Positions 1-11,806 are shown, numbered from the stretch's first letter. The stretch is DNA of 64,000 nucleotides from Rhabdophis nuchalis (GCA_039707465.1 CM077643.1:240162230-240226229); one strand, 5' to 3'. A program made the numbers and translations. The notes: generated by a model from the sequence alone, not told the origin.

Positions 1-28
<28 letters not shown>
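1..28. repeat. (GT)n microsatellite at window edge
   Basis: The window opens inside a pure GT dinucleotide run, so its true left end is outside the window. It lies in what should be a RANBP17 intron. Confidence 0.95.
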
Positions 29-32
<4 letters not shown>

Positions 33-1884
33 AAATATGGGCTGCTCCTGAGATGGAGGTTTGCTTATAGTGATCAGTACATGAGGATCCAAACTGCAGA
101 AGCTGTTATTTTTATTTCTGTTTCAGCTAGTGATAGTTTGGGTGAAGAGCTTGAACTTCTTTGCTAATTGTGAAAGATGACACATGATATGCTTTTACAT
201 CTTTATCATACTGGATAGGAATGAGAACATTTATACACAGTGATTAAAAATACAGTAATCTGATTAGGTTGGAAGGATTATAAAATGCAATGTTAATAGG
301 AGGGTGCACTAGGGGTATTATTTACGTGGTTGCGATTAAAAAGTTGTTACCTTTTATACTCTGCTAATGACATGTTTGGCTTCAATTGTCTCACATATCT
401 AAAACTTCAGTCTATTTTGCCAAACTGACCTTTTTTTCTGGAGTAAAGAGACCTACCTTTCATCAGGGTTCAATCCAGAGGGCAATGCTCAATTCTGGAT
501 CATTCACCTATGAAAAAGACAGGCAATAAATTCAAATTTTTCATTTCCTTCAGGTTTTCTTGACTTGTGAACTATTCAAAAAACCTTTTATCATTGTTGC
601 CTTCATCTGAATCTTTTTGAATTTGTTGGTACTTTCATAAAATATTATATTCAAAATTAGACATGGCATGTGCTCCCCCGCTCCAAGGTCTAAGTGGAGC
701 AAAAGAAAGCTTGTATATTGAAAAGCAACGTACAATGGCATCTTTCTCCCCTCCTCTTTTATAGCAAAAACATCAGAGTGCTAACTCAGGTTTAACATGG
801 AACATTTTAAACCTGAGTTAGCATTCTGTACATACATACATACACATACAAATATTCATTTGTTTCTAAACTTTGTTCATATTCTCCATTGATTATAATT
901 TTTTCCCAAAATAGCAGGTTTGTCTTCAATTTACCATAATTAGTTTCTTGGAAGCTATTACGAACTTGGAACAATGGCCTGCTACAACATCTGGATTGCC
1001 ACTTTTGCTCTGAGGTGGTATCCCTTTGTGGAATAGCCTACCCTCCATGAGACACCAGGCAGCCATGCTAACCTAACTCTTAAAAACTCACTTTTGACTT
1101 TAGCTAAAGTCTAAAATCATATTTTTCCTTTAATCATTAGTTTTTCTTTCTTGATTTTTTAAAATATTACTTATAAAGAACATTCAAAACAGATTTCGGA
1201 TTCATGTTTGGTAAATTCAAATTATGATTCCAATATAAATGAATTTAAGCCATCTGGACAAATTATTCTGCTGTTACTATGATCTGTAAGTTTACCTATA
1301 CCCTCTTTTTATTTCTATTCTGGCTTTTTATTTTACTCTGAAATTTTTTATTATTACATTTCATCTTGGGGATATTTTCAAATAAAAAATATAAATACTT
1401 TGCTTACATAATTTATACAAAATACATAAATTTAATTTTTGTGAGCATCCTGCTTTATCTCCAACACAGTTTTCTATGCAGTTATATATTCCTGTTATTT
1501 TGGAGACTGGCATTTAAGTAAATGGGTCAGCACTTGGCTAGCCTCTTTTTTTGTATCTACCTTGTGTTGCTTTTAATATTTTCTCTGATCTAAAAAAAAA
1601 ACCCCAGTTTATAGTTCAGCTTGGCTAGTTATCACCCTGTCAAAATCACAGGCCAGCAGCAATCTTTGAATTCACATTTAGCTTTGTATTAAGCTCATAA
1701 TAAAGGGGAGCAAAACAATTGTTTTGTGTTATGTTCTCCTCTTAAATTTATATATTTCTTTCAAAGCAAATTATATTACTGAACGCTTCAGAAAATTGGG
1801 AAAAGTTAGATGCTGATACACAAAATCAGATATTCATTCAGGACCATTTTACATTTCATGGGTAATCGCAGTGAGCATTTTATC
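29..1884. other. RANBP17 intron, no gene seen
   Basis: AT-rich unique-looking DNA. I looked for an upstream RANBP17 exon with proper splice sites and recognisable exportin sequence and found none, so the preceding exon is probably left of the window. The only structure noted is a short perfect hairpin at 779-823. Confidence 0.6.
779..823. repeat. 17-bp perfect inverted repeat (hairpin)
   Basis: Bases 779-795 and 807-823 are exact reverse complements (arm TGCTAACTCAGGTTTAA) around an 11-base spacer. It may be a remnant of a small foldback element. No flanking duplication was recognised. Confidence 0.8.
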
Positions 1885-2104
1885 TCGTAGACCAGTGGTG
1901 GGCAAACTTATTAGTCAACAGAGCCAAATATCAACAATACCACGATTGAAATTTCTTTTGAGAGCCGGAAGGTGTGGCCTGTTTTGTGGGAGTGGCTCAG
2001 CGGTCATGTGACTGGGTGGGCGTGGCCAACTTGGACAATGTGAAACTCACTTAACAATGGTCTTGGTTAGCAACCAAACTTTTAGGCTCAATTGTGGTCA
2101 TAAG

Positions 2105-2589
2105 TTTGTTCTTTCTTTCTTTCTTCCTCTCTTTCTCTCTCTCTCTCTCCATTTCTCTCTCTCGCTTTCTCTCCCTCTATCTCTCGCATTCTCCATTTCT
2201 CTTTCTCTCTCTCTTTCTGTCTCTTTTTCTTTCTGTCTCTCTTTCTCTCTCTCTCTTTCTTTCCTTCCCTCTTTCTCTCTCTTTCTGTCTCTCTTTCTCT
2301 CTCCCTTTCTCTCTCTTTCTTTCTTTCTTTCCCTCTTTCTCTCTCTTTCTCTCTTTCTGTCTCTCTGTCTCTCCTCTCTCTCTTTCTGTCTCTTTTTCTT
2401 TCTGTCTCTCTTTCTCTCTCTCTATTTTCCTCTTTCTCTTTTTCTCTTTCTCTCTCTCTTTCTGTCTCTCTGTCTCTCTCTCTTTCCCTCTCATTCTCTC
2501 TCTCTCTTTCTTTCCTTCCCTCTTTCTCCCTTTCCCTCTTTCTCTCTCTCTCTCCTCTCTCTCTTTCTCTCTCTCTTTCCCTCTTTCTG

Positions 2590-2622
<33 letters not shown>

Positions 2623-2840
2623 ATCTATCTATCTGCTTCGTCTGCCCATCTGTCACTCTATGTGTGTGTGTGTGTGTGTGTCTGTCTGTCTCTCATTCAA
2701 GCACTTAATCACACATTCTATGTCTCTATCTTTCCCTCCCCCCCCCCTCTCTGTCTCTCTGTGTGTGTCTGTCACTCTCTGATTCCCCCCTCCCTCCTTG
2801 TCTGTGCCTCTCTGTCTGCCGGTCTGCCCCCCCCCCCCCC
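2105..2840. repeat. CT-rich microsatellite tract inside the hAT element
   Basis: About 0.5 kb of (CT)n/(CTTT)n pyrimidine sequence, followed by short GT and C runs. It produces long open frames on both strands (Ser/Leu/Phe-rich on +, Arg/Lys/Glu-rich on -) that are artefacts of composition. Confidence 0.95.
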
Positions 2841-2923
2841 GGAGCCTCCTCAGCCCAGCTCCTCACTGGCTGGCCTTAGCCGGCCTGCCCAGCCGCCCGC
2901 CGCGTTCGTTCGCCCGCTCAGGA

Positions 2924-3385
2924 TACTTCCAGGGCTCGGGCTGCGGAGGGAATGAACGGCGTCCCTCTGGACACACGTTCCCTCCAAACTCCCTGGAAGT
3001 AGCCGGGCTCTTCAGCCCGCATTACTTCCAGGGCTCGGGCTGCGGAGGGAATGAACGGCGTCCCTCTGGACACACGTTCCCTCCAAACTCCCTGGAAGTA
3101 GCCGGGCTCGCCAGCCTGCATTACTTCCAGGGCTCGGGCTGCGGAGGGAATGAACGGCGTCCTTCTGGACACACGTTCCCTCCAAACTCCCTGGAAGTAT
3201 CCGGGCTCGCCAGCCCGCGCTACTTCCAGGGCTCAGGCTGGGGTGGGAATGAACGGCGTCCTTCTGGACATACGTTCCCTCCAAACTCCCTGGAAGTAGC
3301 CGGGCTCGCCAGCCCGCGCTACTTCCAGGGCTCGGGCTGGGGTGGGAATGAACGGCGTTCCTCTGGACGCAGGTTCCCTCACCAT
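2924..3385. repeat. 99-bp tandem array, about 4.6 copies
   Basis: Unit starts, marked by TACTTCC, fall at 2924, 3023, 3122, 3221 and 3320, exactly 99 bases apart. Each unit begins with TACTTCCAGGG and contains the inverted CCCTGGAAGTA, so each can fold on itself. The last unit is degenerate. Because 99 is divisible by three, the array leaves open frames on both strands, such as the 206-codon frame 2798-3418, without being a gene. It lies wholly inside the hAT element. Confidence 0.93.
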
Positions 3386-3611
3386 GCCCGCGGAGCCTCC
3401 GCACCCCATGGAAGTTGATGAGTGGCTGGCATGCCGCCTGGGGAGGCTCCGCGCGTGGAGGGAGGGAGGGAATCGGCGGCTGATAGGGAGGGTTGCTCCG
3501 GCGGGTCCCAGGAGTCCCACCTTCGGCGAGGGTGGAGGAAGAGCCACACTCAAGGGGCCAAAGAGCCGCATGCGGCTCGCGAGCCGCGGTTTGCCGACCA
3601 CTGTCGTAGAC

Positions 3612-4017
3612 CGTTGGATACTAGTATTGTATATAAAAAGCAATGGCAGATTTTGAAGGTTATGAATTCTGCTTTAGAGTCAAGCCATTGATGCCTTGCC
3701 TACTGTTATCTGCTCATCTTTCGAAAATGGTGGAGATTCTTTCTAGACCTGAAATTCTTTAACAATGAAAACGCTGCAGGATGAAACAAGCACTCTGTTT
3801 CACTAACAGCTTCTAAATTCTATATGCCATAGACAAATTCTACACTGCTTATCTAAGCCATTTTAAGAAGCCACAATCCAAGCCAATTTCAAAATAGACA
3901 ATGAAATTGACCAATACTCTAGCTAGGCAGAGGTAACCACACCTCCCATTGTTGAATTCTTAATCTCTCCCACTTGTGCTGAAAAGTAAGCACCAGTAAC
4001 TTTCCTTTCCTTAGGTA
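3612..4017. other. RANBP17 intron, nothing recognised
   Basis: AT-rich unique-looking intron sequence between two mobile elements. No exon, RNA gene or repeat recognised. Confidence 0.5.
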
Positions 4018-4414
4018 CGCTATTTTTCAGAGTATAAGACACACCAAAATTTTGAAGAGGCAAATTCTTAAAAAAAAGTTTTTGCACTCTGCAGACTTCC
4101 CAAAAATGGCCTGTTTTTCGTGAAAACGGGCCCATTTTTTTTTTTTGTCAAAAAAAGGCATCCATAGCCTTTAGGAGGCTTATAGAGTGCTTCTGAGGGC
4201 GGGGGGGGGGGGGCAAAATGAGCAAAAAAGACCAATTTTTCACTCATTTTTGCCCTCCCAGGAGTACTTTAGAAGCATCCTAAAGATTATGCATGGCCAT
4301 TTTGGTGAAGGGGCGGGGTTTCAGGAGGGGAAAAAATGCTGTATTCAGTATATAAGATGCACCCAGATATTCACCCTCTTTTTTCACCCTCTTTTTTACT
4401 CTGAAAAAATATGG
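4018..4414. mobile_element. Mariner-type MITE, 0.4 kb
   Basis: Ends are imperfect inverted repeats (CGCTATTTTTCAGAGTATAAGA at left, inverse near 4398-4414), bracketed by TA at 4016-4017 and 4415-4416. The same family occurs at 18474-19235 and 28024-29234, where the end consensus is close to CCGTATTTTTCGGAGTATAA. TA target duplications point to the Tc1/mariner superfamily. No coding capacity. This copy is the most diverged of the three. Confidence 0.75.
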
Positions 4415-4861
4415 TAGGTTTTTGAAGACTTGCCATTTCAATTTGCATGAGCAAGAGCTTCCAAAAGACATAGATCCATACATTTGAAAGAGATCTTCAA
4501 AGTCTTCTAGACCACCCCCTTTGCACTTTTCAGTGATCCACCAGTGGAGAGGAAACTATCATCTCAATATATGAGACTTCAGCTAGAAGGGTAAATTGGA
4601 ATCATAGAAGAAAAAAATCTTAAAGTTTCTTTATCTGGAAATCTTCAGGTCCCAAGTTGAATTAGCTTTGTTCCATTGAAACTAAAATAAAGAGGCCAAA
4701 ATAATTTCCCCCCATAAATCCCAGGGGGGGGGGGGTTATATGGGTTGTGTTCTTAAATTCTTTTTTTCTTTCTCCTCCTCAAACAAGCATTATGGTTCCA
4801 GTCCCTCACTGTTTAACTATTCCCAGTTTCATTGGTTCTGGTGGCAACAGGGCGTCCTATA
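4415..4861. other. RANBP17 intron, nothing recognised
   Basis: AT-rich intron sequence with a short G run near 4725. No exon or repeat family recognised. Confidence 0.45.
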
Positions 4862-5071
4862 CAGTAGAACCTCTGGTCATGAACACTTCTGACCACGACC
4901 AAATTGGGGGGCGGGGGGGGGTGTAAGCGCCAAATTTCCTGTTGTTTGTTATAACCAACAGCGACCCACGTGTGGCCACTGCATTAATTTGGGTTAGGTT
5001 CGGATCACGACCAAATCGGGTTGCGACCAAAGTTATGGAACGAACTATGGTTGCAACCAGAGGTTCTACTG
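4862..5071. mobile_element. Tigger/pogo-like MITE, 0.2 kb
   Basis: The left end CAGTAGAACCTCTGGTC is matched by the inverse CCAGAGGTTCTACTG at the right end, and both sides carry a TA dinucleotide (4860-4861, 5072-5073). Internal sequence is also partly inverted (GACCACGACCAAAT / CACGACCAAATC motifs). No open frame. Family assignment rests on the terminal repeats and TA duplication only. Confidence 0.75.
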
Positions 5072-5354
5072 TAAATCGTAATAATTCAAGGCTTTGTGAC
5101 GTATATTTGTGTGGGAATTAAAAGGAATACCTGGAAGACGTAAAGTTCAGCAGGTTAGTTTTGTTTCTCCTGCCTCTGGTTAAGAGTAGTTTGTAACCTG
5201 GGCTGGCTGAAAGTGTTTATAACAATTGGAAAGGAAGCTTGATTCTTAGCAGTAGTTAGGGCAAAGCTGGATCGAGCGAACCCAGAGAGATGTTTAGATG
5301 GCTAGCTAAAGCAGTGGATTTCTGGAGTTGGTCTATCAGCTGCCCTCTTCAGGA

Positions 5355-5459
<105 letters not shown>

Positions 5460-6495
5460 TTAATTTGTAAACCGCTCTCTCTCCCCGAAGGGACTCGAGG
5501 CGGTGCACAGGGAATTAAAAATACATATATAAACAACAAACATTATAATACAATTTAAAATGAATTAAACCTAGACCCTGCGCTAAAATCCCAAACTATC
5601 TAAAACTAATACCCCTAAAAATCCCTAATAAAACAGTTTGAAATATTCAGCTAGAGGTAAATGGGTCAATTAACCCAAGCCGGCCAGGCAGAAGAAGTGA
5701 GTTTTTAGTTTTTGACGGAAGGAGCGGAGGTCCGTAGTTGTTCTAATTTCGGGGGGAAGGTCGTTCCAGAGGGTCGGGCCCTCCACAGAGAAGGCCCTTC
5801 CCCTGGGCGTCACCCGCTGGCATAGCCTAGTGGACGGTACCTGGAGAAGTCCCTCTCTGTGGGAGCGAATCGGCCGAAGGGATGTATGGGGCAGGATGCG
5901 ATCCGGCAAATAGCTAGGTCCCGAGCCATGGAGCGCTTTAAAGATGATAATCAACACCTTGAAGCGCACCCGAAAGACAACAGGCAGCCAGTGCAGCTCG
6001 CGCAGGAGTGGTGTTACATGGGCAAACCTAGAGGTTCCCATAACTGCCTGCGCAGCCACATTCTGGACAAGCTGCAGTCTTCGGGTGCACCTCAAGGGGA
6101 GCCCCATGTAGAGAGCATTGCAGTAGTCCAGTCGGGATGTCACGAGTGCGTGAGTGACTGTGCAAAGGGCAGCCCGGTCCAATAGGGGACGCAACTGGCG
6201 AACCTGGTAAAACGCCCTCCTGGCTACGGCCGTCACTTGATCTTCCATGGACAGCCGTGCATCAAGGAGGACGCCCAAGTTGCGTGCCCCATCCACAGGG
6301 GTTAGATGTTCGCCCCCTATGGCCAGTGATGGAGTCAACTGGTTGTACCGGGATGCCGGGAACCACAGCCATTCGGTCTTGGACGGGTTGAGTCTGAGTC
6401 TGTTCCTTCCCATCCAGGCCCACACGGCTTCCAAACACCGGCACATCACCTCGACGGCATCATTGGGGTGGTTTGGGGTAGATACATATAAATGA
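5460..6495 (-). mobile_element. L2-clade LINE, 5'-truncated, 3' part of ORF2
   Basis: The minus strand holds an open frame (5670-6560) whose protein matches the C-terminal part of L2-type non-LTR retrotransposon ORF2. It has the segment after the reverse-transcriptase active site (STPNHP, LNPSKTEWLWFP), the thumb-like region (RLDYCNALYMGLP, LLRELHWLPV) and the C-terminal block ending LWNDLPPEIRTTTDLRSFR. The YADD catalytic box is missing, so the copy is truncated just downstream of it, near 6495. About 200 bases of 3' UTR follow (5460-5669), then the (ATT)n tail. The frame has no stop over roughly 270 codons, so the copy is fairly young, but it cannot move by itself. Confidence 0.85.
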
Positions 6496-7882
6496 CTTAC
6501 TGGAGAAGAATTTTTCTCCCTCTCCAACAGCTTTTTCTCCATTTTCAGATTTTCCACCACAGCTAAAATGGAATTACTTTCCCTAGAATCTACAATCTAC
6601 GAGGCCTTTTGCCACAATGCCTTAAGCATGTTGTTGAAGTCCAGCAAGCTAAAGATATCCTATATGTAGCTAGAATCTGAGACCATTAAGTCTACGTTCC
6701 CCAAATAAGGAGCTGATTTAAACAAATTATTGCTGGGGCAAAATATCCTATTTAAAGATATTGTGGTAGGAATTAGTCAGAGATGTTCCCGAGGTTTTTT
6801 TTTTTTTTTAAGGTAAATCATTACAGTGGATGAATTAATAGATGGAATGCCAGAGCCTTCATATACAATGTAAAAGCAACAAGAAGTATATTCTTTTTTT
6901 AAATCTGAGCTTTTATAGTAGGTTTAATATCAAAATAATGTAAAAAGGTCTTTATTTTCCCATAGGCAAATTATTAAAAATATTTTAATATTGGGGTATG
7001 TATATAGAGAAAAGGCATTAAGGCATATTTCATACACAATCCATTGTGCCACATTTTTTATAAAAGCAATGGGCTTGGCTAGTAGCTTGCTCTCCACATA
7101 TACTGGCAGCAATAAAGTGAGGCCTTGCTTTTATTCTACAGTGTACTTTTTGTGCTGAAGTTTCAAGTAATCTTTGATAATTTCCTTGTTCTGAGTGATT
7201 TGCAGGGCTCCGAATATCTCTTTTCATTTAGTGAAACATGTTGTTTGACTTATTCTTGGACAGTTATTACAGTCTGGCTTGCAGTGTATGGTTAGTTCTC
7301 TAGGGACTCAGTTCACTGTTACTTCTTGGCCTTGGAAAAATAATTTAAGGTTTTCCCCCATTTTCTTTGTGTTTGATATTGGGTTGGATGCTTTATTTAT
7401 AACAGTAGTATGTTACAGCTTAATGGACAGATTTTATAAGTGTAATACTCTAAACCTGATTAAGCATTATCTGCTGTTTGTGCTAAGGGTACTATGCTGT
7501 CAATGTGAGTGTTCTGCCTTCTTTGCTTGTTTCTTTTATACTGTTTTGGAGGCAGGTGTTTAAAATTTCAAAGCAAATTATGGACAGTGATAAAAGTGCC
7601 TTCAAAATCTTTAACTGCATCCTGCCCAGAATTGATCCGGTATCTCTTAATAGGCTGCGCAAATATTTATCTGAAGGGTAACAAAGTGATTACTGACTGA
7701 TTTAGGAATAATCATTTTTTACGATTCCTCATCTATGAATTCTCTCTTTAATATTTTGCGGTCTGTTTTTTAAGCCTCATACTAAATAAAAATTCCAGCA
7801 CTGTGGTCAAAGATGTATAATGAACATATTAAATATTTCAACACATACTTTTTTTCTGAAGAAAATTCTTTCTTTCTTTCAG
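6496..7882. other. RANBP17 intron, nothing recognised
   Basis: AT-rich intron sequence up to the polypyrimidine tract TTTCTTTCTTTCAG at 7869-7882, which is the acceptor of the next RANBP17 exon. No repeat family recognised. Confidence 0.5.
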
Positions 7883-7981
7883 ATGATGTCCATCCTTATG
7901 AACACTATAATTTTTGAGGATTGTAGAAATCAATGGTCTGTATCAAGACCACTCTTGGGTCTCATACTCCTCAATGGAAAA
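7883..7981 (+). CDS. RANBP17: RANBP17, third-last coding exon (partial gene)
   Basis: RANBP17 is a nuclear transport receptor of the importin-beta superfamily, a close paralogue of exportin-7; it binds RanGTP and shuttles through the nuclear pore. This exon is 99 bases, phase 0 at both ends, and encodes 33 residues beginning [18 protein letters not shown] and ending LLNGK. Both RANBP17 and XPO7 have the [19 protein letters not shown] block near the C-terminus (family knowledge). Splice signals are good: TTTCTTTCAG before and GTAAGT after. The reading frame joins cleanly to the exon at 12599. The Gly in LLNGK is, as far as I recall, Glu in mammals. Only the C-terminal end of the roughly 1,090-residue protein is in the window. 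RANBP17 is preferred over XPO7 because of the following exons and linkage to TLX3. Confidence 0.93.
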
Positions 7982-10756
7982 GTAAGTATCCCATAGCTCT
8001 AAATGGCACATCTACTTGTAAACATAGCACTGGATTCTTCTAAAAAACCCAACCTGAATTCTGTATCCCCTTTTAAGGGAATCTGAATAGAAATGCTCAA
8101 AAAGTGTAAACTTGAACTCATGATGTCCTGTTCTGATAGCAAAGCTGTTGAATCCGTTGCCTTCCTTGAATATGAGATAAACATACATGATTTGTCTAAG
8201 ATGAGCATCATGACACTTGGTTTATGATCATTTATTTCCACAGATACAGAACATCACAAGACATTGTCTGCATTTTATAGCTGTTATTTCTATTATTTTA
8301 TTGTTATGATAGCCCACCAAAATTTCCATTATATTAAGAGCTGCTGGGAGATTGCATATCCTCATTCATCTCCAGTAATAGATCATCCATTGGAAAGTTT
8401 CAGTCCTAAATTTCAGTGGAGGTCAAAGTAGGTTCTAACTCAGATGGCTTCAACCTAGTGCCTGTTATTATGTAGAACAGAGGAGGGTGATCAACAATTC
8501 CTATGAGAATTCCTAGAGCTGAGATGTTGTATGTTGCATCTCAGAACAGTATTGCCCTTCTGCAGTGATAGAAGGAAAATCCAATAATACAAATCAATTA
8601 CTCGGGCTAAGCAAGAATTAAAAGAGGAACTATAGATGATTGGTTAGCAGCAATTTGAATTTATTATGATCTGGCTGGAAAGTTTGATCTTCAGGATTGA
8701 AAGCATATTTTTCTTAAGAAATTATCATTTGTAATTTGATATCATCCTGTAAAGTAGCAACTTGGCCATCAGCCCATACTTTCATATAGTATTATGTTAT
8801 GGAATTGTGATCTAATGAGACCATGCCATATTTGATCAGTATTGCAAAATATTTTCTCTTAAATGTTTCATATTGATTGTTGAGTAGTTCCGTAAGATTG
8901 GAGATGATCTCATATACTCAGGGCAGCCTCTTCATTTATTCTTCTGCATTGCAAATAAGTGCCCTTCCCTTTATTTTTATGGAGCAAGCAGGCCCACTGT
9001 ATACTCAGTGTATGCATAAACCTGTTTTAATATTTTGATGTTCATATGTATTTAACCCAAACCTTTGGTACTGTTCATTTTGTTACTGTCCTGGGGATAG
9101 TTCAGACTCTCCTATGTGTTTTTTCAAAATGTTTCCGCATGCTCTCCTGTATTCAATCAATCCCCGCACCTGAGCCTCTCAAACAAAACGGTTCCCAACA
9201 AAAATTCAGAAATTTCCAAGTTACCATTAAAACCTTTGGGGGTTTTTTAGCCATTGAAACTTGGTCTTGATGGCGCCAGTATTTTTCATATCATTGGGGT
9301 TTTGCGAGGGTTGCACTTGGCTTCTGGACTTCAAGCCGAAGTTGGATAACAGAAAGAAACCTGTTTCTTTCAGTAGAGTACAATACAATATCAGCTATTC
9401 TGTACATGTACAAGCTTGCAGCGGATGCTAAGGGATTGTTTCTGATGATATTGACCTGGAGTGTTCTCCATACTTCAATGCAAGTTCTGACTTTATTCCA
9501 AATCTATTTATCTCCTGGGCAGTCACAAGTGGCAGTGCATTACTGCTTTGGAGAATGAATTGTCTATACAATAAGATGGTGCTGGGAAAATATAAGACAC
9601 TAAGATTAGCAGCAGCCGCATACATTAAAATTCAAACTGAAATCCCAGCTCTGGTAGGAAACTAATAGAAGAAGAAAATATATCAAGTATAGAAGCGCCG
9701 TCTCATCATTCACCTGTGCTGAAGGATCCAATTTTAACCATATCCAATAGCACTGTCATTCATCTTCTTGGTGTATTATTGTGATTTAAATCCAAGCTCC
9801 ATACGAGAAGCAGTTCTTTTAAAATGATTGAGAGGGAATAAGGGCAAATTCAGTGTTTAGAAAAAGTTTATGACATCACAATATTATCCTTTACAGATGG
9901 AAGCAATATTTCCTACTTTGGGAGGAAAACTAATCATTTTCTATCTGCCCTGAGTCACTGCATCATTATAAAAGGTGGAAATAAGTAGTCTTATGCATTC
10001 CCAATCTTGTTCTTGGCAACACTTTTGTTTAGCCAATGTCTCTGATTTATAGTATTACATATTAGCCTGGCTCTATATTAATTATGTGGTTTTGATTTTA
10101 GCAGCTTTAGTGTAAGAAGGAATTAAATATTTCACAAGAAAATATAGCTGTGCAATCATGAATAGTAAGAAATATGAGACTAGCACAATTTTCCTTCTTC
10201 TGGAACAATATTGCATTCTAATGATCATGGAGCAGGTTCATTGCAAAATGTAGCTGTATGGCATTATTTATCTACACATCCTGAGCAGATTCTGAGTTTG
10301 CCTGATTTAAGAATGCGGTGTGGGACGGAGGATTTTAAGAAATCTATTTATTGAAGATATGGGTGACAACCAGCAGCAAATATGCTATGTGCTTGTAACA
10401 TTCACTGCTATGTTTCCTTAAAAACCCAGCCGTATGGTAATTGGAGCCAGTTTATTTCAGTTTTGTTGCAAAATTAGATGCTATTTGGAGATACATCTTT
10501 CTCAAGCCAGTGGCTTTTCCATTTACATTGCTGACTTTAGATTATGGAAAATTATGTTCAAGTGGAGGACACCATGTTGATGATGTGCTTGGTTTTCACA
10601 ATTCTTATTATTGCTATTATAGCACATGCACTAATTTTCAAAATTTGTAAATATTTCTAGATTAGGATATTATTTTTGGATTCGTATTAATAAATAACTG
10701 CTCTTTTTTTAAAACTAAGTACAATTAAAAAGAAGTCACTAATGCCAGGGGCTAAA
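7982..10756. other. RANBP17 intron, nothing recognised
   Basis: About 2.8 kb of AT-rich intron sequence. No exon, RNA gene or recognisable repeat family was found; the open frames in it are short and chance-like. Confidence 0.5.
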
Positions 10757-11654
10757 ATAATAATAATAATAATAATTTAATTTTATAACCCGCGCTCTCT
10801 CCCCTAGGGGACTCGAGGCGGGGCACAGGCAATTAAAATACAAGAACAAAATACAAAATACAAACTACAAAATTAAAAGTAAATTAAATTATTCCTGCGC
10901 TAAAACCAATATGCTAAACTAAAAATTACCCCTAAAACCCCCTAACCTAAAAAGAGACTACCCAAGGCCGGCCAGGCGAAAAAAGTGTGTCTTTAGTTTT
11001 AAGCGGAAGGAGCGGAGGTCCGTGGTTGTCCTAATATCGGGGGGAAGGTCGTTCCAGAGGGCTGGGCCCGCCACAGAGAAGGCCCTTCCCCTGGGCGTCG
11101 CCCGCTGACAGAGTCTAGTGGACGGCACCCGGAGAAGTCCCTCTCTGTGGGAGCGTATCGGCCGTGAGGATGTATGAGGCAGGATCCGATCCCGCAGATA
11201 GCTAGGTCCCGAGCCATGGAGCGCTTTAAAGATGATAATTAACACCTTGAAGCGCACCCGGAAGACGACAGGTAGCCAGTGCAGCTCGCGCAAGAGCGGT
11301 GTTACGTGGGCAAACCTAGAGGTGCCCATAATTGCTCGCGCGGCTGCGTTCTGGACCAACTGAAGCCTCCGGGTGCACCTCAAGGGGAGCCCCATGTAGA
11401 GAGAGTTGCAATAATCCAGTCGGGATGTCACGAGAGCATGAGTGACTGTGCGAAGGGCGTCCCGATCCAATAGGGGGCGCAACTGGCGTACCAGGCGGAC
11501 CTGGTAAAACGCCCTCCTGGCCACGGCTGTCACTTGATCTTCCATGGACAGCCGGGTATCCAGGAGGACACCCAAGTTGCGCGCCCCATCCACAGGGGCA
11601 GGATGTTCGCCCCCTATGGCCAGAGATGGAATCATCTGGTTGAATCGGGCAGCC
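10757..11654 (-). mobile_element. L2-clade LINE, 5'-truncated copy
   Basis: A minus-strand open frame (10958-11635) encodes the same C-terminal ORF2 region as the copy at 5460-6495 ([55 protein letters not shown]). The 3' UTR runs to a short (AAT)n tail at 10757-10777. LINE homology stops near 11654, directly against the mitochondrial-like insert at 11657. The frame is intact over 225 codons. It belongs to the same subfamily as the 5.5-kb copy, given the near-identical 3' end and the same tail motif. Confidence 0.85.
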
Positions 11655-11656
11655 GA

Positions 11657-11806
11657 TTCATTAAATAACGAACAAGACGTACGAAAAATAGGAGGCCTAG
11701 AGAAAACCTTACCAATAACCGCCTCCTTCCTAACAATCGCTAACCTCTCACTTATCGGAACACCATTTCTATCACTTATCGGAACACCATTTCGTTATTT
11801 AATGAA
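11657..11806 (+). mobile_element. NUMT: nuclear copy of mitochondrial ND5 fragment
   Basis: On the + strand, 11658-11771 translates as a conserved internal segment of NADH dehydrogenase subunit 5 ([16 protein letters not shown], then [12 protein letters not shown]). The two Met positions are ATA codons (11688, 11715), which mean Met only in the vertebrate mitochondrial code, and the A/C-rich codon use is mitochondrial. A 24-base unit is then partly repeated (11748-11771 and 11772-11792). The insert ends with TCGTTATTTAATGAA (11792-11806), the exact inverse of its own start (11657-11671). It is a non-functional fragment lodged at the 5' truncation point of a LINE. A chance match is very unlikely given the length of the ND5 similarity. 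Confidence 0.9.

Larger units (their letters stand above)
1893..3603. mobile_element. Non-autonomous hAT-type DNA transposon, 1.7 kb
   Basis: The left end reads CAGTGGTGGGCAAAC and the right end is its inverse with one mismatch (GTTTGCCGACCACTG). Both ends are flanked by the same 8-base direct repeat TCGTAGAC (1885-1892 and 3604-3611). Terminal inverted repeats starting CAG with an 8-bp target duplication are the hallmark of hAT elements of the Charlie type. The last 50 bases contain a CpG-rich palindromic motif (GCATGCGGCTCGCGAGCCGC). No transposase frame is present, so mobilisation would have needed an enzyme supplied in trans. The body holds a CT-rich tract and a 99-bp tandem array, both annotated separately. 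The exact target duplication suggests a fairly young insertion. Confidence 0.88.

Noticed and set aside
2057..2782. Long + strand frames rich in Ser, Leu and Phe
   Set aside because: They are translations of a (CT)n/(CTTT)n tract; all frames and both strands are open for the same reason.
2798..3418. 206-codon frame with a repeated 33-residue unit
   Set aside because: It comes from the 99-bp tandem array inside a hAT element. The unit length divisible by three keeps frames open; no gene signals are present.
5120..5160. A possible RANBP17 exon end with CAGCAG followed by GTTAG
   Set aside because: The upstream frame does not read like the exportin sequence expected before MMSILMNT, and no acceptor fits.
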